Positions 10,458 through 19,823 of a stretch of DNA of 34,684 bases are shown in pieces; within the stretch, counting starts at the first letter, position 1; every line of letters starts with the position of its first letter. Where the stretch lies: the NCBI GenBank assembly GCA_009602735.1, contig WELA01012094.1, positions 108,760 through 143,443 on the forward strand, given 5' to 3'. The position numbers and the translations under genes were made by a program. Below the pieces are notes generated by a model. The model was not told the DNA's origin. It made no database searches and was given only the letters and a program-made list of their open reading frames with translations. Source of the stretch: Mesotaenium endlicherianum (taxonomy: Eukaryota > Streptophyta > Zygnematophyceae > Zygnematales > Mesotaeniaceae).

Positions 10458-11079
10458 TCATCGTAACCAATATCGTTGAACCAGGTCACTACAATTAAGT
10501 AGGATTCTATCCTGAGGTTCGTACAAGTTCCAACTGGAATCGTAATCAAGCCACTTTATCAAAAGCTCCACTCGTGGAGGCTTATGACGGGTGTAGCGGT
10601 GTCCTAAGACTCTCTCTGCATCCCAAGCCTTATCATCTTCGGCGAGTTCCAATTCCGGTGCCTGTGGCTGATAGCGGCCATCAGATCGAAACAACTTTAG
10701 TAGATTGACATGGAACACAGGATGCGTTCGCCTCATGGATTTAGTCAAATCCAATCGATATGCAACAGGTCCAACCTTTCCAGTCACGATAAAAGAGCCT
10801 ACCCAGCGAGGCAAAAGCTTTCGCTTTCCTGGGTGCTTGAGTTGGAAATCTTTAGTTTGCAAAAGTACCTTATTGCCAACCTCGAAACTCAACTCAGTCC
10901 TGTGCGTATCAGCAAACTTTTTTTGCCGATCTCGAACGGCGGCTATTGCCAACTTTGCTTGTTTGTGCACCTCTTGAAGAAAGTGAACAAAGAGGCGAGC
11001 ACTTGGTACTCTCTTGGTTGACATCCTTGCCTGACCAAAAACAATGAAAGTCGGGGGAGTGTGCGAATGTCTTCCATTA
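10458..11079 (-). pseudogene. Chromovirus integrase C-terminus with chromodomain (part 2 of pol)
   Basis: About 206 codons are open from the PB2 insertion to the stop at 10458. They begin with NGRHSHTPPTFIVFGQ, the segment after the integrase core (NYGRHPRTP in relatives). A helical stretch and the SH3-like C-terminal domain follow (VGNKVLL...KLLPRWVGSFIV...VGPVAYRLDL...HPVFHVNLLK). The last 60 residues form a chromodomain (ERVLGHRYTRH...LLIKWLDYDSSWNLYEPQ...LVQRYW), which in this clade guides integration to marked chromatin. It has no internal stop. The reading frame joins the upstream integrase half (14851 onward) through the target TTAA once PB2 is left out. Confidence 0.88.
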
Positions 11080-11083
11080 TTAA
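11080..11083. other. TTAA target-site copy, left of PB2
   Basis: TTAA directly abuts the left inverted repeat and is repeated at 14851-14854. TTAA duplication is the hallmark of piggyBac insertion. Confidence 0.92.
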
Positions 11084-11096
11084 CACTAGATGGCCC
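11084..11096 (+). repeat. PB2 left terminal inverted repeat
   Basis: CACTAGATGGCCC; exact reverse complement of 14838-14850. Confidence 0.93.
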
Positions 11097-12319
11097 ACCA
11101 GAATACACACTTTTTGATACATCTACTACTTTTACTCTTGATTTTTTTCCCACCACAATACCAATCCAAATCTTAAGTGATGCATATATTTGAAGATCTT
11201 ATATCACAATCTTGAAAATCCCAGTTTTTTTTTGTAACTTGATTTTTTTTGGGGAAAAAAACCGAAAAGAATGCAACCCAAAAAGATATTGGAAAAAGTG
11301 CAATATTTGGTGCATCATAAGTCTTACCATAAAGTGATCCAGAGGTTGAGATTTTTCCAGTAGTGTGCATAAGGGTCACAAGTGGGTGAGCAAATTCTCA
11401 AAGTCATGGGAAAAGTATGGTGCGCAATAGGTCTTAAAGAAAAATAGCATCACATTTGATGCGCAAAAAAACATTGATGCAACAAGCGTTTTGGTACCTG
11501 CCTCAACTTAGCAGCACTTTCTGAAGTGCACAGAGGTCATGCTAGCTTTGAACTATGCACACCACACAAGTGCTTTGACAACTTTCAGAAACTTATTTTA
11601 TAAATATAAAAAATTAATTAAATAGTCAAATATTCACTCTTCGGGGGAAAAATAAAAATCAAATACAATCACATCAGCACATGAATCTCATGCCCTCAGA
11701 AGCTATTTAGCAATAGCATATATTTTATTCTCCTTTATAACAGAATGTATAATTTTCGTCGCTATCACGTCCAAATGTCTCTGTTTTGTCTTGTAGTGAT
11801 TTGAGTTATTACATATTAGTTTGCATATACTTTAATGTTTTCAAATATATTTGGAGTAGTATTGTGTGGAGTCAAGTGTGAGTAGGTACTCTAGTAACTT
11901 GGTTCATGTTCTTTGAACCTTCCAAGGCATTTTTGAAGTTAGAGGAAAGACCTAGAAGAACTCCATGTGGCAAAAGTCAAATGTGCCATTTTTAGGTCAA
12001 AAGGACATGTGTATATTATTCTAGAAAAAGATGGCAAGTTTTGGGATGTGTTGGGTGCCAACACATCAACAAACACCTTCCTAGAAATTACTTATGTAGC
12101 AAGTATATAAACAAGAGCTAGAACATAGAAAGACATTCCAGAATCACTCTTGTACTTGCCAAAATCCAGAAATATATTAACTTTCAAGAAGCCATCTCTC
12201 TTTCAAGAAGCTACCACTTGTGTTCAAAGATCCTTGTCTTGAATAGATAAAGTAGTCTGTTTTACTAAGTACTTTATCTACCTGTTTCACTACATCTCTT
12301 CTCTCTCTTTGGTCCAACA

Positions 12320-14559
12320 TCAAGATGGGAAAACTTCTCTCGTTGTATGGTAGATCTGAAAGCAAGGGGCAGAACACAAATAGACATTGCACTAGAAGCA
12401 CTTGTAGTCACTATACTTAGCTCTCTTCCTATTAGCACGATGTCCAAAAGTACCGGCAACGCACACGACGCAATAGTATCTCTTCTCTACCTCCGCTAAA
12501 AAGTGCCTGCCACTGAATCTTCCTTCTCTTGTAGGCTGAGCTGCCACAACCCTTGTTGACAGTCCACTAGAACCTGCTTCATTAGGGTGCTGGAAAGAAC
12601 ACATCTCATCCATGATGTCCAAGTAAGTGTCCCACCTGGCCGCGGTAGGATTCACCATCTTGTGCATGATAAACACATTAGCTAGAAGGCCATCAAAGAG
12701 ACCCCAATATGCTATGTGCCACCACTTTCTATTGACTAGAACTCTCTCAGCACTGTAGCCCCTCTTCAAACAGTATGCATCATATTGATCTACAACATCT
12801 TTATACAAGTTCTAGTGCTCAACTAACTCTGGAGCTGGAACGACAAGTTTCTGTTTTCCGTTACGTCTAGTTTGTGTTTTGGGGGCTAGCCCTTTGGCTG
12901 TAGATAGAAATGCACAAGGAGCTTTGTCATTCCAAACAGTTGCTACCATAGGGGGGTGTTCATTGTAAGCTGTCAGACAAGCACCTTTAGGGTGGCTATC
13001 AAGCTTCATATACAACATAGCCTTAGAATAATTTTTCCTCGTGGACACAACTGTGCCAGTGGCTCCATGTCCTTGTTGTGCTAGCTTTGAGAAGAGGAGA
13101 GGGGAGCTGAAACCTCTATCAAGGATGAGTGTAAACAACCTACCAACAGGGAGCATAGCTACAAGGTCTAACACAATATCAGTTTCAACTCCATCTTTCT
13201 TCACCCTATCATAGATGATGAAGGCATAGCAAAAGTAAATAATTGCATCACAAATAGCAAATACGTCTATGCCATACTTGTATGGTTTGGAGGAGTTGTA
13301 CACTCTAATGGGACACTGTTGTTGCGGATAGGAATGGTTCTTTCATCTACTGTGAGGGTTGCACCAGGGCTGTAGTACTTGCTGAAGGTTTCCATGCACA
13401 AGTTTGTGAAGGGTTGGAGCTGCCATAGCTTGTATTTTCTACAGACTGGAGGAAAGCTTGTTCTTTGTCTATTATATTTGAGATTAATCTTCTAATCTCT
13501 TTCAACCTATTCCTACTAATGAATCTGCCAAAACTAGGAAGTGGAAGAGGCCCTTTCACAGTCTTCTACCAGTAACACCTCAGCCTTGGTAGTCCATGCA
13601 AGCCCATAGCCATGCATAGCCGATGAAAAACAACCATCTCCGTGCATGTGACAGGAATCCAACCTCTGACAGGATGCAGTGATGCATAATTGTCGGGCTG
13701 TAATATCAACTGCTGAAAGAATGCAATAGGCATGAACAAACAAAAGATCCCAAAGGGGCTCAAGCCTCTGAACCTCCTGTCTGGAATGCCCTGCAAGCCA
13801 TGGTGATGTGTAGTGCTAGGCTGCAGCAAGTCCACCTGGCAGGAGTCTCCGTGGGCAGGCTCCTTCCAATCCCAAATTTCTTCATACTCCTTCTTCTCCT
13901 CCTTCTCCTCCTCCAACATGGTGGGAGCAAGAGGCACCTCCTCTTCCTCCTCTGAAGACAAACTGTCTTCCCCAAATTGCTATTGTTGCTCTCGGGGTCG
14001 GAATCAGAGTCTATCATGGGCTCTTTCCTTTTTTTGTTGTGAGAGAGGGCCCACAAAACATGAACTTACTCCTAACGGAAGAAGCTGCTATCTTGTTTGA
14101 CCCCACAGGCTGACCCCTCTTCCTTCTCTCAAATGAGAGCTGGCTATCATCTATGCTAGGTTGAGAACCTTGTTGCCCCATATCTAGTTCTTGAGGCACC
14201 AAAGGGGTCTCAGACACTTGGAAAGATGACCTACGGTCATCTTTTTGCACAACTTCTATTTCCGGTTCTTCCTCCTCATCTTTCCGCGAGTACACACCAT
14301 GGAGTGTCTTAGACTCTTTGCGAAGTTGTTCTCTCACGAAAGACTCTAAAAATCTTTGCTTACTCTTATCATAGACGAAATACACCTCGTACACACAACC
14401 CTCCTTCCTTTTCCCCACCACCCGCTTCTTCACCACTCCCTCTATCAACAACTCATCCCAATAAGCATCAAACTTCTCTTTCGCCCATGCAGTACTGAAG
14501 TGAGCAGCGGGAACCAAAATTTTAGCGTATAAAAGTGCGTCTAACGAACATTCAGGCAT
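12320..14559 (-). pseudogene. PB2 transposase, piggyBac family, multiply broken
   Basis: Starts at ATG 14559 (MPECSLDALLY). The N-terminal module is present (FDAYWDELLIEGVV...VYEVYFVYDKSKQ), matching residues 35-90 of PB1. RRKRGQP, an AT-hook-like motif, follows. Frameshifts near 14040, 13970, 13460 and 13320, and TAG stops at 13566, 12812 and 12392, break the gene. The catalytic motifs remain in their fragments: TVDER (Asp at 13345-13347), ILDRGFSSPLL (13120-13160) and VVDQYD after the 12812 stop. The Cys-rich end (CVVC...KCF then CNVYL...PCF) follows, with a stop inside it, and the frame closes at 12320. It is clearly homologous to PB1 but much diverged, so the two did not come from one recent burst. 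Confidence 0.88.
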
Positions 14560-14837
14560 CCATGGCGGACGAAGCTCGCAAAGAAGAAGGCTGTTAGCCT
14601 TCTTTTCGGTTCGTTTTCTTCATCGAAATCGAAATTAGCACCGTACGATAATGTGAATAACTTGTACACCTTTTGTCGCTTTTACCTGCAGATTTAATTG
14701 TGGACACTTAGGCAATATAGCCCCTTGTCTAAGACTAATTTTGATAAAAATAAATAAGTATTAAGAAAGATACAGAGGTCGCAAGGGGAGCAAGTAAATG
14801 CATCAGAACCTATGCGTTGCATCAAATTTGATGCTCC

Positions 14838-14850
14838 GGGCCATCTAGTG
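14838..14850 (-). repeat. PB2 right terminal inverted repeat
   Basis: GGGCCATCTAGTG, followed by the second TTAA target copy at 14851-14854. Confidence 0.93.
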
Positions 14851-15880
14851 TTAAGGGAAAACGGCGTTTTGTTAACACTTTCCTGATAAGCATTATTAAC
14901 TTGCAAACTCTGCAACTGAAAGGAGGGTGTCCCACTTGTCTTAGCAAGATTTCATATAATGCCTAAGAAACTGCTGCAGAACGCGATTCATTCGTTCTGT
15001 CTGACCATCGATCTGAGGATGGAAGCTAGTTGACATCTTAAGTGTCGTGCCAAAATGCGAGGAAACACCTGCCATAAGTGGCTCGTAAATCGTGCGTCAC
15101 GATCACTTATGATCTCTTTCTGCATGCCATGCAACTTGAATACGTGATCAATGAAGAGACGCACTGTCTCTTCTGCATCAAGTGATGGTTAAGTGACCAG
15201 AAAGTGCACCATCTTCGTGTAACAATGCACAATCGTTAACACTCCATTGTGTCCCGTATTGGTGGTAGGCAATTCAACGACAAAGTCAAGGCTTATGCTT
15301 TCCTAAGGAGCACCTCCAAGTTCCAATGGTTGCAACTTCCCAACCGACAACGTATTGCTCGGTTTATTCCTCTGACATGTTGCGCAGTTGACGATGTACT
15401 TGGCAACATCAACCTTGAGGGACGGCCAAATGTACCCTCTACGCAAAGCGTGTGTAGTTTTGGTGACCAGATTAAGGAGAGTCATGCGCTTCCCGTAGTA
15501 GCACACGTCTTACTCGGCCTTCTGGGACAGCAATGCGCCCATTGTGCCACCAAAAATCGTCCTCAAACAAATAGTTTGAGTGATTTTTCCTTTTGTCCAT
15601 ACTGTCCATCGTTACGGCTACACCGTTCAAGCCAGTACCCTGGAGATCTAGGAAAACGGATCTTTGAGATGGCCCTCTTGAAACAATTGATGCAGGTCAA
15701 GTGCTTCAGAGATATGTATGCTACCCAAATCGGGTTGGCCCGCGTCACCAGGCCGAGCAACAGTAGATGTCTGGGGGGGTACAGCAGATTCAAGGGTGGC
15801 CACCCTCGAAGCTTGACCATTTTGTTCTTGCAAGCTAGCAACAGTCCCCAACATTAAGTAGTGATGGGGACTTTGACTTA
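14851..15880 (-). pseudogene. Chromovirus integrase, zinc-binding and catalytic core (part 1), decayed
   Basis: Integrase inserts the element's DNA into the host. From high to low coordinates: a Ser/Gln-rich linker (MLGTVASLQEQNGQ), then VPEGRVRRVLLREAHDSP, then after a frameshift ALRRGYIWPSLKVDVAKYIVNCATCQRNKP, the CxxC half of the HHCC zinc finger. The core has the first Asp in SLDFVVELP near 15275 and the second in ISDRDARF near 15100. The Glu is in QTERMNR at 14995-14997, in a shifted frame after a second indel. TAG replaces a likely Trp just before ESISLDF, and a TAA lies near 15190. The sequence stops at NNAYQESVNKTPFSL, where PB2 begins. Confidence 0.85.
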
Positions 15881-16238
15881 GAGGGTCCGCAACATTGTTG
15901 CGACCAGGGCGATAAGCCTAGTTAAAATGGAATCATTGCAAGAACTCAGACCATCTCGTCTGCCGCCTCGATAGCGTTGGCTGAACTTGAAAGAAGGTAT
16001 TTGGGCAATGATTCGTAATCACTGTTAAACCCTTGTAGCCTTTCAAATAACATCGCCAAGTTTTCAAAGCGTATATAACTTCCCAGGGCTCCTGCTCTAT
16101 TGTTGAGTAATTTTGTTCGGCACGTGTCAGCTTTTGACTTTCAAAACAAATAGGCCTGCCTGCCTGCAACGGTATAGCCCCTATTCCAACACCGAACGCG
16201 TCAGCAACTACCTCGTAAGGTAAGTCGGGATCGGCCAA
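15881..16238 (-). pseudogene. Chromovirus RNase H domain, decayed
   Basis: RNase H removes the RNA template during reverse transcription. The frame reads VVADAFGVGIGA (first acidic site), YSTIEQEPWEVIYALKTWR (catalytic Glu region) and TVITNHCP, where relatives have TDH, so one catalytic Asp is now Asn. Beyond QTRWSEFLQ come TGA and TAG, then AYRPGRNNVADPLSQ, the usual end of this domain. A TAA at 16233-16235 separates it from reverse transcriptase. The mutated active site and stops leave it dead. Confidence 0.85.
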
Positions 16239-17150
16239 TTAGAAAATTGGCGCATTCGTGAGTGTATACTTAATGCGCTCAAACGCGTGTTGCGTATTCT
16301 CATTCCAGATGAACGTCGTATCTTTCCTTGTCAGAGCAGTAAGTGACGCAGCCATCACTGAATAACCTTGCATAAACTTACGAAAGTAGTTAGCAAATCC
16401 AAGGAAGGATCGTACTGTATGTACATCGGTTGGGACAGGCCAATTTGCGACACACGCAATCTTGGCAGGGTCGGGGCGCACCCCTTTCGAACCCACGACG
16501 TGCCCAAGGTACAACAGTTCATCCTTGAGGAAGGAACATTTCTTGAGCTTAGCATAAATGTGTTGCTCGCGAAGGCTCCGCAACACCAACTCCAGGTGCT
16601 TTGTAATGTTTGTCCTTTGTCTTTGAATAGACAAGGATATCCTCGAGGTAAACCTGGACAAATTTCCCCAAATAAGGTCTAAATGAATCCTTCATCGTGC
16701 TCTGGAATGTCGCTGGTGCATTAGTAAGTCCAAAACTTAGAACTTTGGATTGGAAGTGCCCAATAGGCGTCCGAAACTTTGTCTTGTGGACATCCTTTGG
16801 TATGATTCAAATCTGATGATAGCCCTGGGCTAGGTCAAGCCAGGAGAACACGCATGTCCCCTGCAACGAATCAAACAAATCATCAATCCGAGGCAACGAA
16901 TAGCGATTCTTGACCGTTATGTTGTTCAGCGTACGATAATCAATGCACATCCTGAGCATCCCATCTTTCTTTGAAACAAATAAAATGGGGGCGCCGAATG
17001 GAGACGAGCTCGGCTCAATCCATCCTTTCTCAAGCTAGTCGGTAATTTGGTCTTTCATCTCATTCAACTTCAACGGGCTTAGGCGATAAATTGGGCGCCA
17101 AGTTGGTTCAGAATCGGGAACGAGAAGTATCGTATGCCCAATACCCCAAT
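16239..17150 (-). pseudogene. Chromovirus reverse transcriptase, decayed
   Basis: Motifs in order: WRPIYRLSPLKLNEM, a TAG at 17035, [38 protein letters not shown] and [13 protein letters not shown]. Next come a TGA at 16807-16809 where Arg is usual, FGLTNAPATFQSTM, then VYLEDILVYS. The catalytic YxDD box is YLED here, so its first Asp is changed to Glu. A frameshift near 16610 leads into the thumb and connection (YLGHVVGSKGVRPDPAKI, FLGFANYFRKF, NAPIF). All motifs match Ty3/gypsy enzymes. Confidence 0.9.
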
Positions 17151-18070
17151 CAGGCGAAAGCCCGGCTAGTATTTCATTTGGGAACACTGACTTCTACTTC
17201 TGCAAGAGAGCAGCGAGTTTAGTTGTCAGTGTTGCCACATGACCAGGGACGTCCAATACCGGCTCATCCGTAAAGAGAGTAGTGGATGTCGCTGAGGGAT
17301 CAGGTCGCAGTAATCCCTAGAAAACATGTTGACCTTTCATCGCCAAACGTCGTGCTTGCTTAATGGACAGGAGAATAGTCCTCGTAGGACTTTCGTTGGC
17401 CATTCGAGGGCTGAAGGGGCTGAAGAGTGAACTTTTGGCCTCCCTTGCGAACAATGCATGTAAGTTGACCGTAGTCAAGCAATGCACTTGTTTGCTTAAG
17501 CCAACTATTACCCAAAATTGCATCAACACCTTCGGGCAATTCAGTAGCGTAGAATTGTTTGGTCCTGAAGTAACGTTGCACCTTAAGCGGTAACCGAATT
17601 GTTCCAAAATTAGAAGCCACAGAACCATCGCCGAGGCGAAGCTGTTCGTCCTTAAGTAGTGGAATCAACTTCATCCGTTGTGCAAGACGTGCACTAATGA
17701 AGTTATCTAATGCGCCTGAATCGATGACAGTTGAGCATGAATAGCCTGAGATCTTAGTTTCAAACCTCATACTTAAGCACAAAGAAGCATTATGCATCAC
17801 TAGCAATGTCCTCGCCGTGAGAGGAATGTGGGAAATATGGAGGTCCTTTACCAAAATGCCATTTTGCATTCGATCTTGCGCGAAACCGAGTGATTGGGTC
17901 AAAGTACGCGCGTCGATGTGTAAATGCACCAATATGAGTGGGTGCAAGACACTTGTGCATTTTCCGTAAGCGAGACAAGTGTTCGTAACACTAATCAAGG
18001 TTAGAATCATGCGGCTGGAAGTGTAAGAACATGCAAGCATGGATACAATCCAGGTCCAAGAAATCAGCAC
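17151..18070 (-). pseudogene. Chromovirus aspartic protease and linker to reverse transcriptase
   Basis: The protease matures Gag-Pol. VIDSGALDNFISARLAQ near 17690-17730 carries the Asp-Ser-Gly active site, and EGVDAILGNSWLKQ near 17490-17540 is the second conserved block. The frame is open from 18070 to 17360. A linker with TAG stops (VF then stop then GLLRP near 17318, and again near 17195) joins it to reverse transcriptase. The active-site triplet is intact, making this one of the better kept domains. Confidence 0.8.
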
Positions 18071-18930
18071 AGCTCAACACTTGCATACAAATATATTCTT
18101 TACAAAAATATATTTATATCGGATATCCTAGAGAGAACAAGAACCTTTGGTGCATGCGAACAAGCACCGAGAATCTCGTGCTCACTAAGTCGTGTTGTCG
18201 ATAGCTAAATATAAGCTATTTCTATAAATATGGGCATCCAATATAATCCACTTGTGCTTTGACGCAATGGCCGCAATAACGGTCACGAGAGCGACCGCGA
18301 TACAAATCTCCGTGAAATAAATGCTTAGAGCGGCTAACAAGGTGATTTAACCCAAACGTGATTGATATAGCCGCGCGAAGAGGCGTAACCACGAACGGGC
18401 ATAGGGGGACGAATAAAGCCCGACGGATAATGTAAATCATATACATCCAAATAATCCTCCAATGAAGATTAGTTCACCAATTCCAACCAATGCCCATAAT
18501 CATTCCAAATATGATAATATACCCCATTGTCAGAAAAAGGTAAAGAACCAATCACATCTGGCCGCTCACGCCTGACGCGAGGTGACGGCGTATTGGCACG
18601 TGGCATGGGTGTGGGTGAGCGAGGGCGGGCAGGAACAGGTAGGTCATCGAAAGGGCCAGGGCTAGATGGCGTCGGAGATGCGGGCATCTCCGGAGACAAA
18701 ATCTCATATGCCCGTGGATCCACGGGCGACGACTGACGGGAGCTGCCAGGAGCCATCGTCGCGTAACGTGGTGGCAAAGCAGCACGGGGCGACGGCGATC
18801 GTGCCGAAGAGCGAGTCCGCCGAGGTGAATTGTCATCTAAAAAGATGATCGCAATCCGACGACCGCGAGCCATAGGAAATACGAGGCGAATCTGTGCGAA
18901 ATCAGAATAATCTGTTAGATTCTGCCGCAA
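18071..18930 (-). pseudogene. Chromovirus gag-like region, decayed
   Basis: A frame opens about 60 bp inside the primer site; ATG at 18930 or MARGRR slightly downstream could start it. It encodes a Pro/Ser/Arg-rich protein (RSPSPRAALPPR, SPTPMPRANTPSPRVRRERP) ending near 18470 with GVYYHIWNDYGHWLEL. Beyond an in-frame stop it continues as SLEDYLDVYDLHYPSGFIRPP. Near 18250, YCGHC then a Cys nine residues on looks like a degenerate CCHC knuckle lacking its His. No capsid core is clear, so much of gag may be missing. The call rests mainly on position between primer site and protease. Confidence 0.55.
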
Positions 18931-18990
18931 TCTCTAAGTGAAACTTCACTTAGAAGTTTTCAACCACTAAAAAATTTCCTTAGAGAAACC

Positions 18991-19009
18991 GGAATCGGCT
19001 CCGATACCA
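18991..19009 (-). other. Chromovirus primer-binding site
   Basis: On the minus strand: TGGTATCGGAGCCGATTCC, five bases from the CA end of the 5' LTR. It resembles the initiator-Met tRNA complement but has G for A at position 8, as does the primer site at 28551. Confidence 0.85.
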
Positions 19010-19014
19010 ATTTC

Positions 19015-19501
19015 TGCAAAACGTTGTAATTTCTGAGAATCTTTTCCTTGGTATTCAAGGAATATCTGGTAATAGCGGGAAAAAAAATCTAGGGCATCTG
19101 TCGCAGGTTCGAATTCGCATGTGCAAAGTAACCTTGCATAATCGTTTTGTTTGATTTTTACGACTTCGTTTGGATTAACGACTAGTCGTTAATCCGAAAT
19201 CAGTGATTGTGCATAAATCAAATTATAGAAATAATCTAATGAGTCCATAATTGAGTAGGTCATCATCTCATAATTATTCAAAGTACTTTACGAATAATTA
19301 TGTTGTACTACTACGAAGTAGTTTTGCAATAGCATCTTGGTCGTTTCGCTAATCGACCGGGGATTAGTTGGCATACGCGTGTGGTGATTAATTGATCAAG
19401 ATGCAATCATTTATCAAATGATATTTTGATAAATTGCGTAACGTATTTTAGGTTATTGGGAAAACGTCCCAAATACGCCTAAAATATCTCAGATCGTTAC
19501 A
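19015..19501 (-). repeat. Chromovirus 5' LTR
   Basis: 487 bp, TG...CA on the minus strand (TGTAACGATCTG start at 19501). It aligns with the 3' LTR from about 19097 to 19501. It carries a local inverted repeat around 19408-19434 (TTTATCAAA...TTTGATAAA) that the 3' LTR lacks. Confidence 0.85.
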
Positions 19502-19669
19502 AGCTGCTCAGTTGTGGCGTTCCCCTTAGGCACACCTTCGCCTGAGCCTGAGGGGTTCAAAAGGCCGCCTGAGGGGTTTAGAAGGTCAGCGGATAAGAGG
19601 ACCAGGTCTTGGTCGAGGTATGCTTCACCAGAGGATAGAGCGCCAGGAACACAGCTTCCATCAGGATGA
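19502..19669 (+). pseudogene. C-terminal remnant of a family A ORF
   Basis: Immediately after the chromovirus LTR an open frame of 55 codons runs to TGA at 19667-19669: SCSVVAFPLGTPSPEPEGF, then RRSADKRTRSWSRYASP and APGTQLPSG. It is Pro/Arg/Ser-rich. It most likely continues the coiled-coil ORF cut at about 9797, since both flank the nested chromovirus and the family A purine tract follows. The join cannot be proven because no target duplication is visible. Confidence 0.45.
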
Positions 19670-19772
19670 CAGTAAGTTAGATTTTTGCATGCTTTGGTCA
19701 GATGGCTGTATGTGTTGCTTTGTTGTTATTAGGATGAGGGTCTCAGTGTTATCGAGACAACAACAAGTTAAG

Positions 19773-19782
19773 TTGGAGGGAT
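19773..19782 (+). other. Family A polypurine tract
   Basis: TTGGAGGGAT lies immediately before the TGTAAT of the 3' LTR remnant. It marks the 3' end of the family A internal region. Confidence 0.55.
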
Positions 19783-19823
19783 TGTAATAAATCAATATAT
19801 TGCTAGATATAATATTCAATTAA
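19783..19823 (+). repeat. Truncated family A 3' LTR
   Basis: TGTAATAAATCAATATATTG and the following bases match the first 41 or so bases of the LTRs at 6174 and 33942, then similarity stops abruptly. It therefore looks like a 3' LTR cut by a deletion. Confidence 0.7.

Larger units (their letters stand above)
11084..14850 (-). mobile_element. piggyBac-like DNA transposon PB2, 3767 bp, inside chromovirus integrase
   Basis: The termini are perfect 13-bp inverted repeats: CACTAGATGGCCC at 11084-11096 and GGGCCATCTAGTG at 14838-14850, flanked by TTAA on both sides. A decayed transposase gene lies at 12320-14559 on the minus strand. Bases 11097-12319 are AT-rich non-coding DNA of the element with no other gene. 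Bases 14560-14837 are its 5' non-coding part. A stretch near 14740, GATAAAAATAAA, also occurs near 5802 in PB1. Since it interrupts the chromovirus, it arrived later than that element. Confidence 0.93.
9817..19501 (-). mobile_element. Ty3/gypsy chromovirus, minus strand, disrupted by piggyBac PB2
   Basis: Read on the minus strand, the element shows 5' LTR (19015-19501), primer site (18991-19009), gag-like region, protease, reverse transcriptase, RNase H, integrase, chromodomain, polypurine tract (10227-10241) and 3' LTR (about 9817-10226). This is the gene order of chromoviruses. PB2 occupies 11084-14850 inside integrase. Many in-frame stops and several frameshifts make it non-functional. The outer limit of the 3' LTR is uncertain: similarity to the 5' LTR fades near 9817 and no 5-bp target duplication was found. 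Confidence 0.88.
6174..19823 (+). mobile_element. Family A LTR retrotransposon, split by nested insertions
   Basis: The element begins with a 670-bp LTR (6174-6843) and a tRNA primer site (6845-6856). Decayed gag (6876 to about 8560), a protease remnant (to about 8640) and a coiled-coil second ORF (8862 to about 9797) follow. A minus-strand chromovirus then interrupts it from about 9817 to 19501. The end of a coding frame resumes at 19502, followed by a purine tract and the first 41 bp of the 3' LTR (19783-19823). No reverse transcriptase or integrase of its own is visible, so pol was lost or the family is non-autonomous. Gag resembles the Ty3/gypsy type. Three more LTRs of this family lie at 21568, 24768 and 33942. 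Confidence 0.75.
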
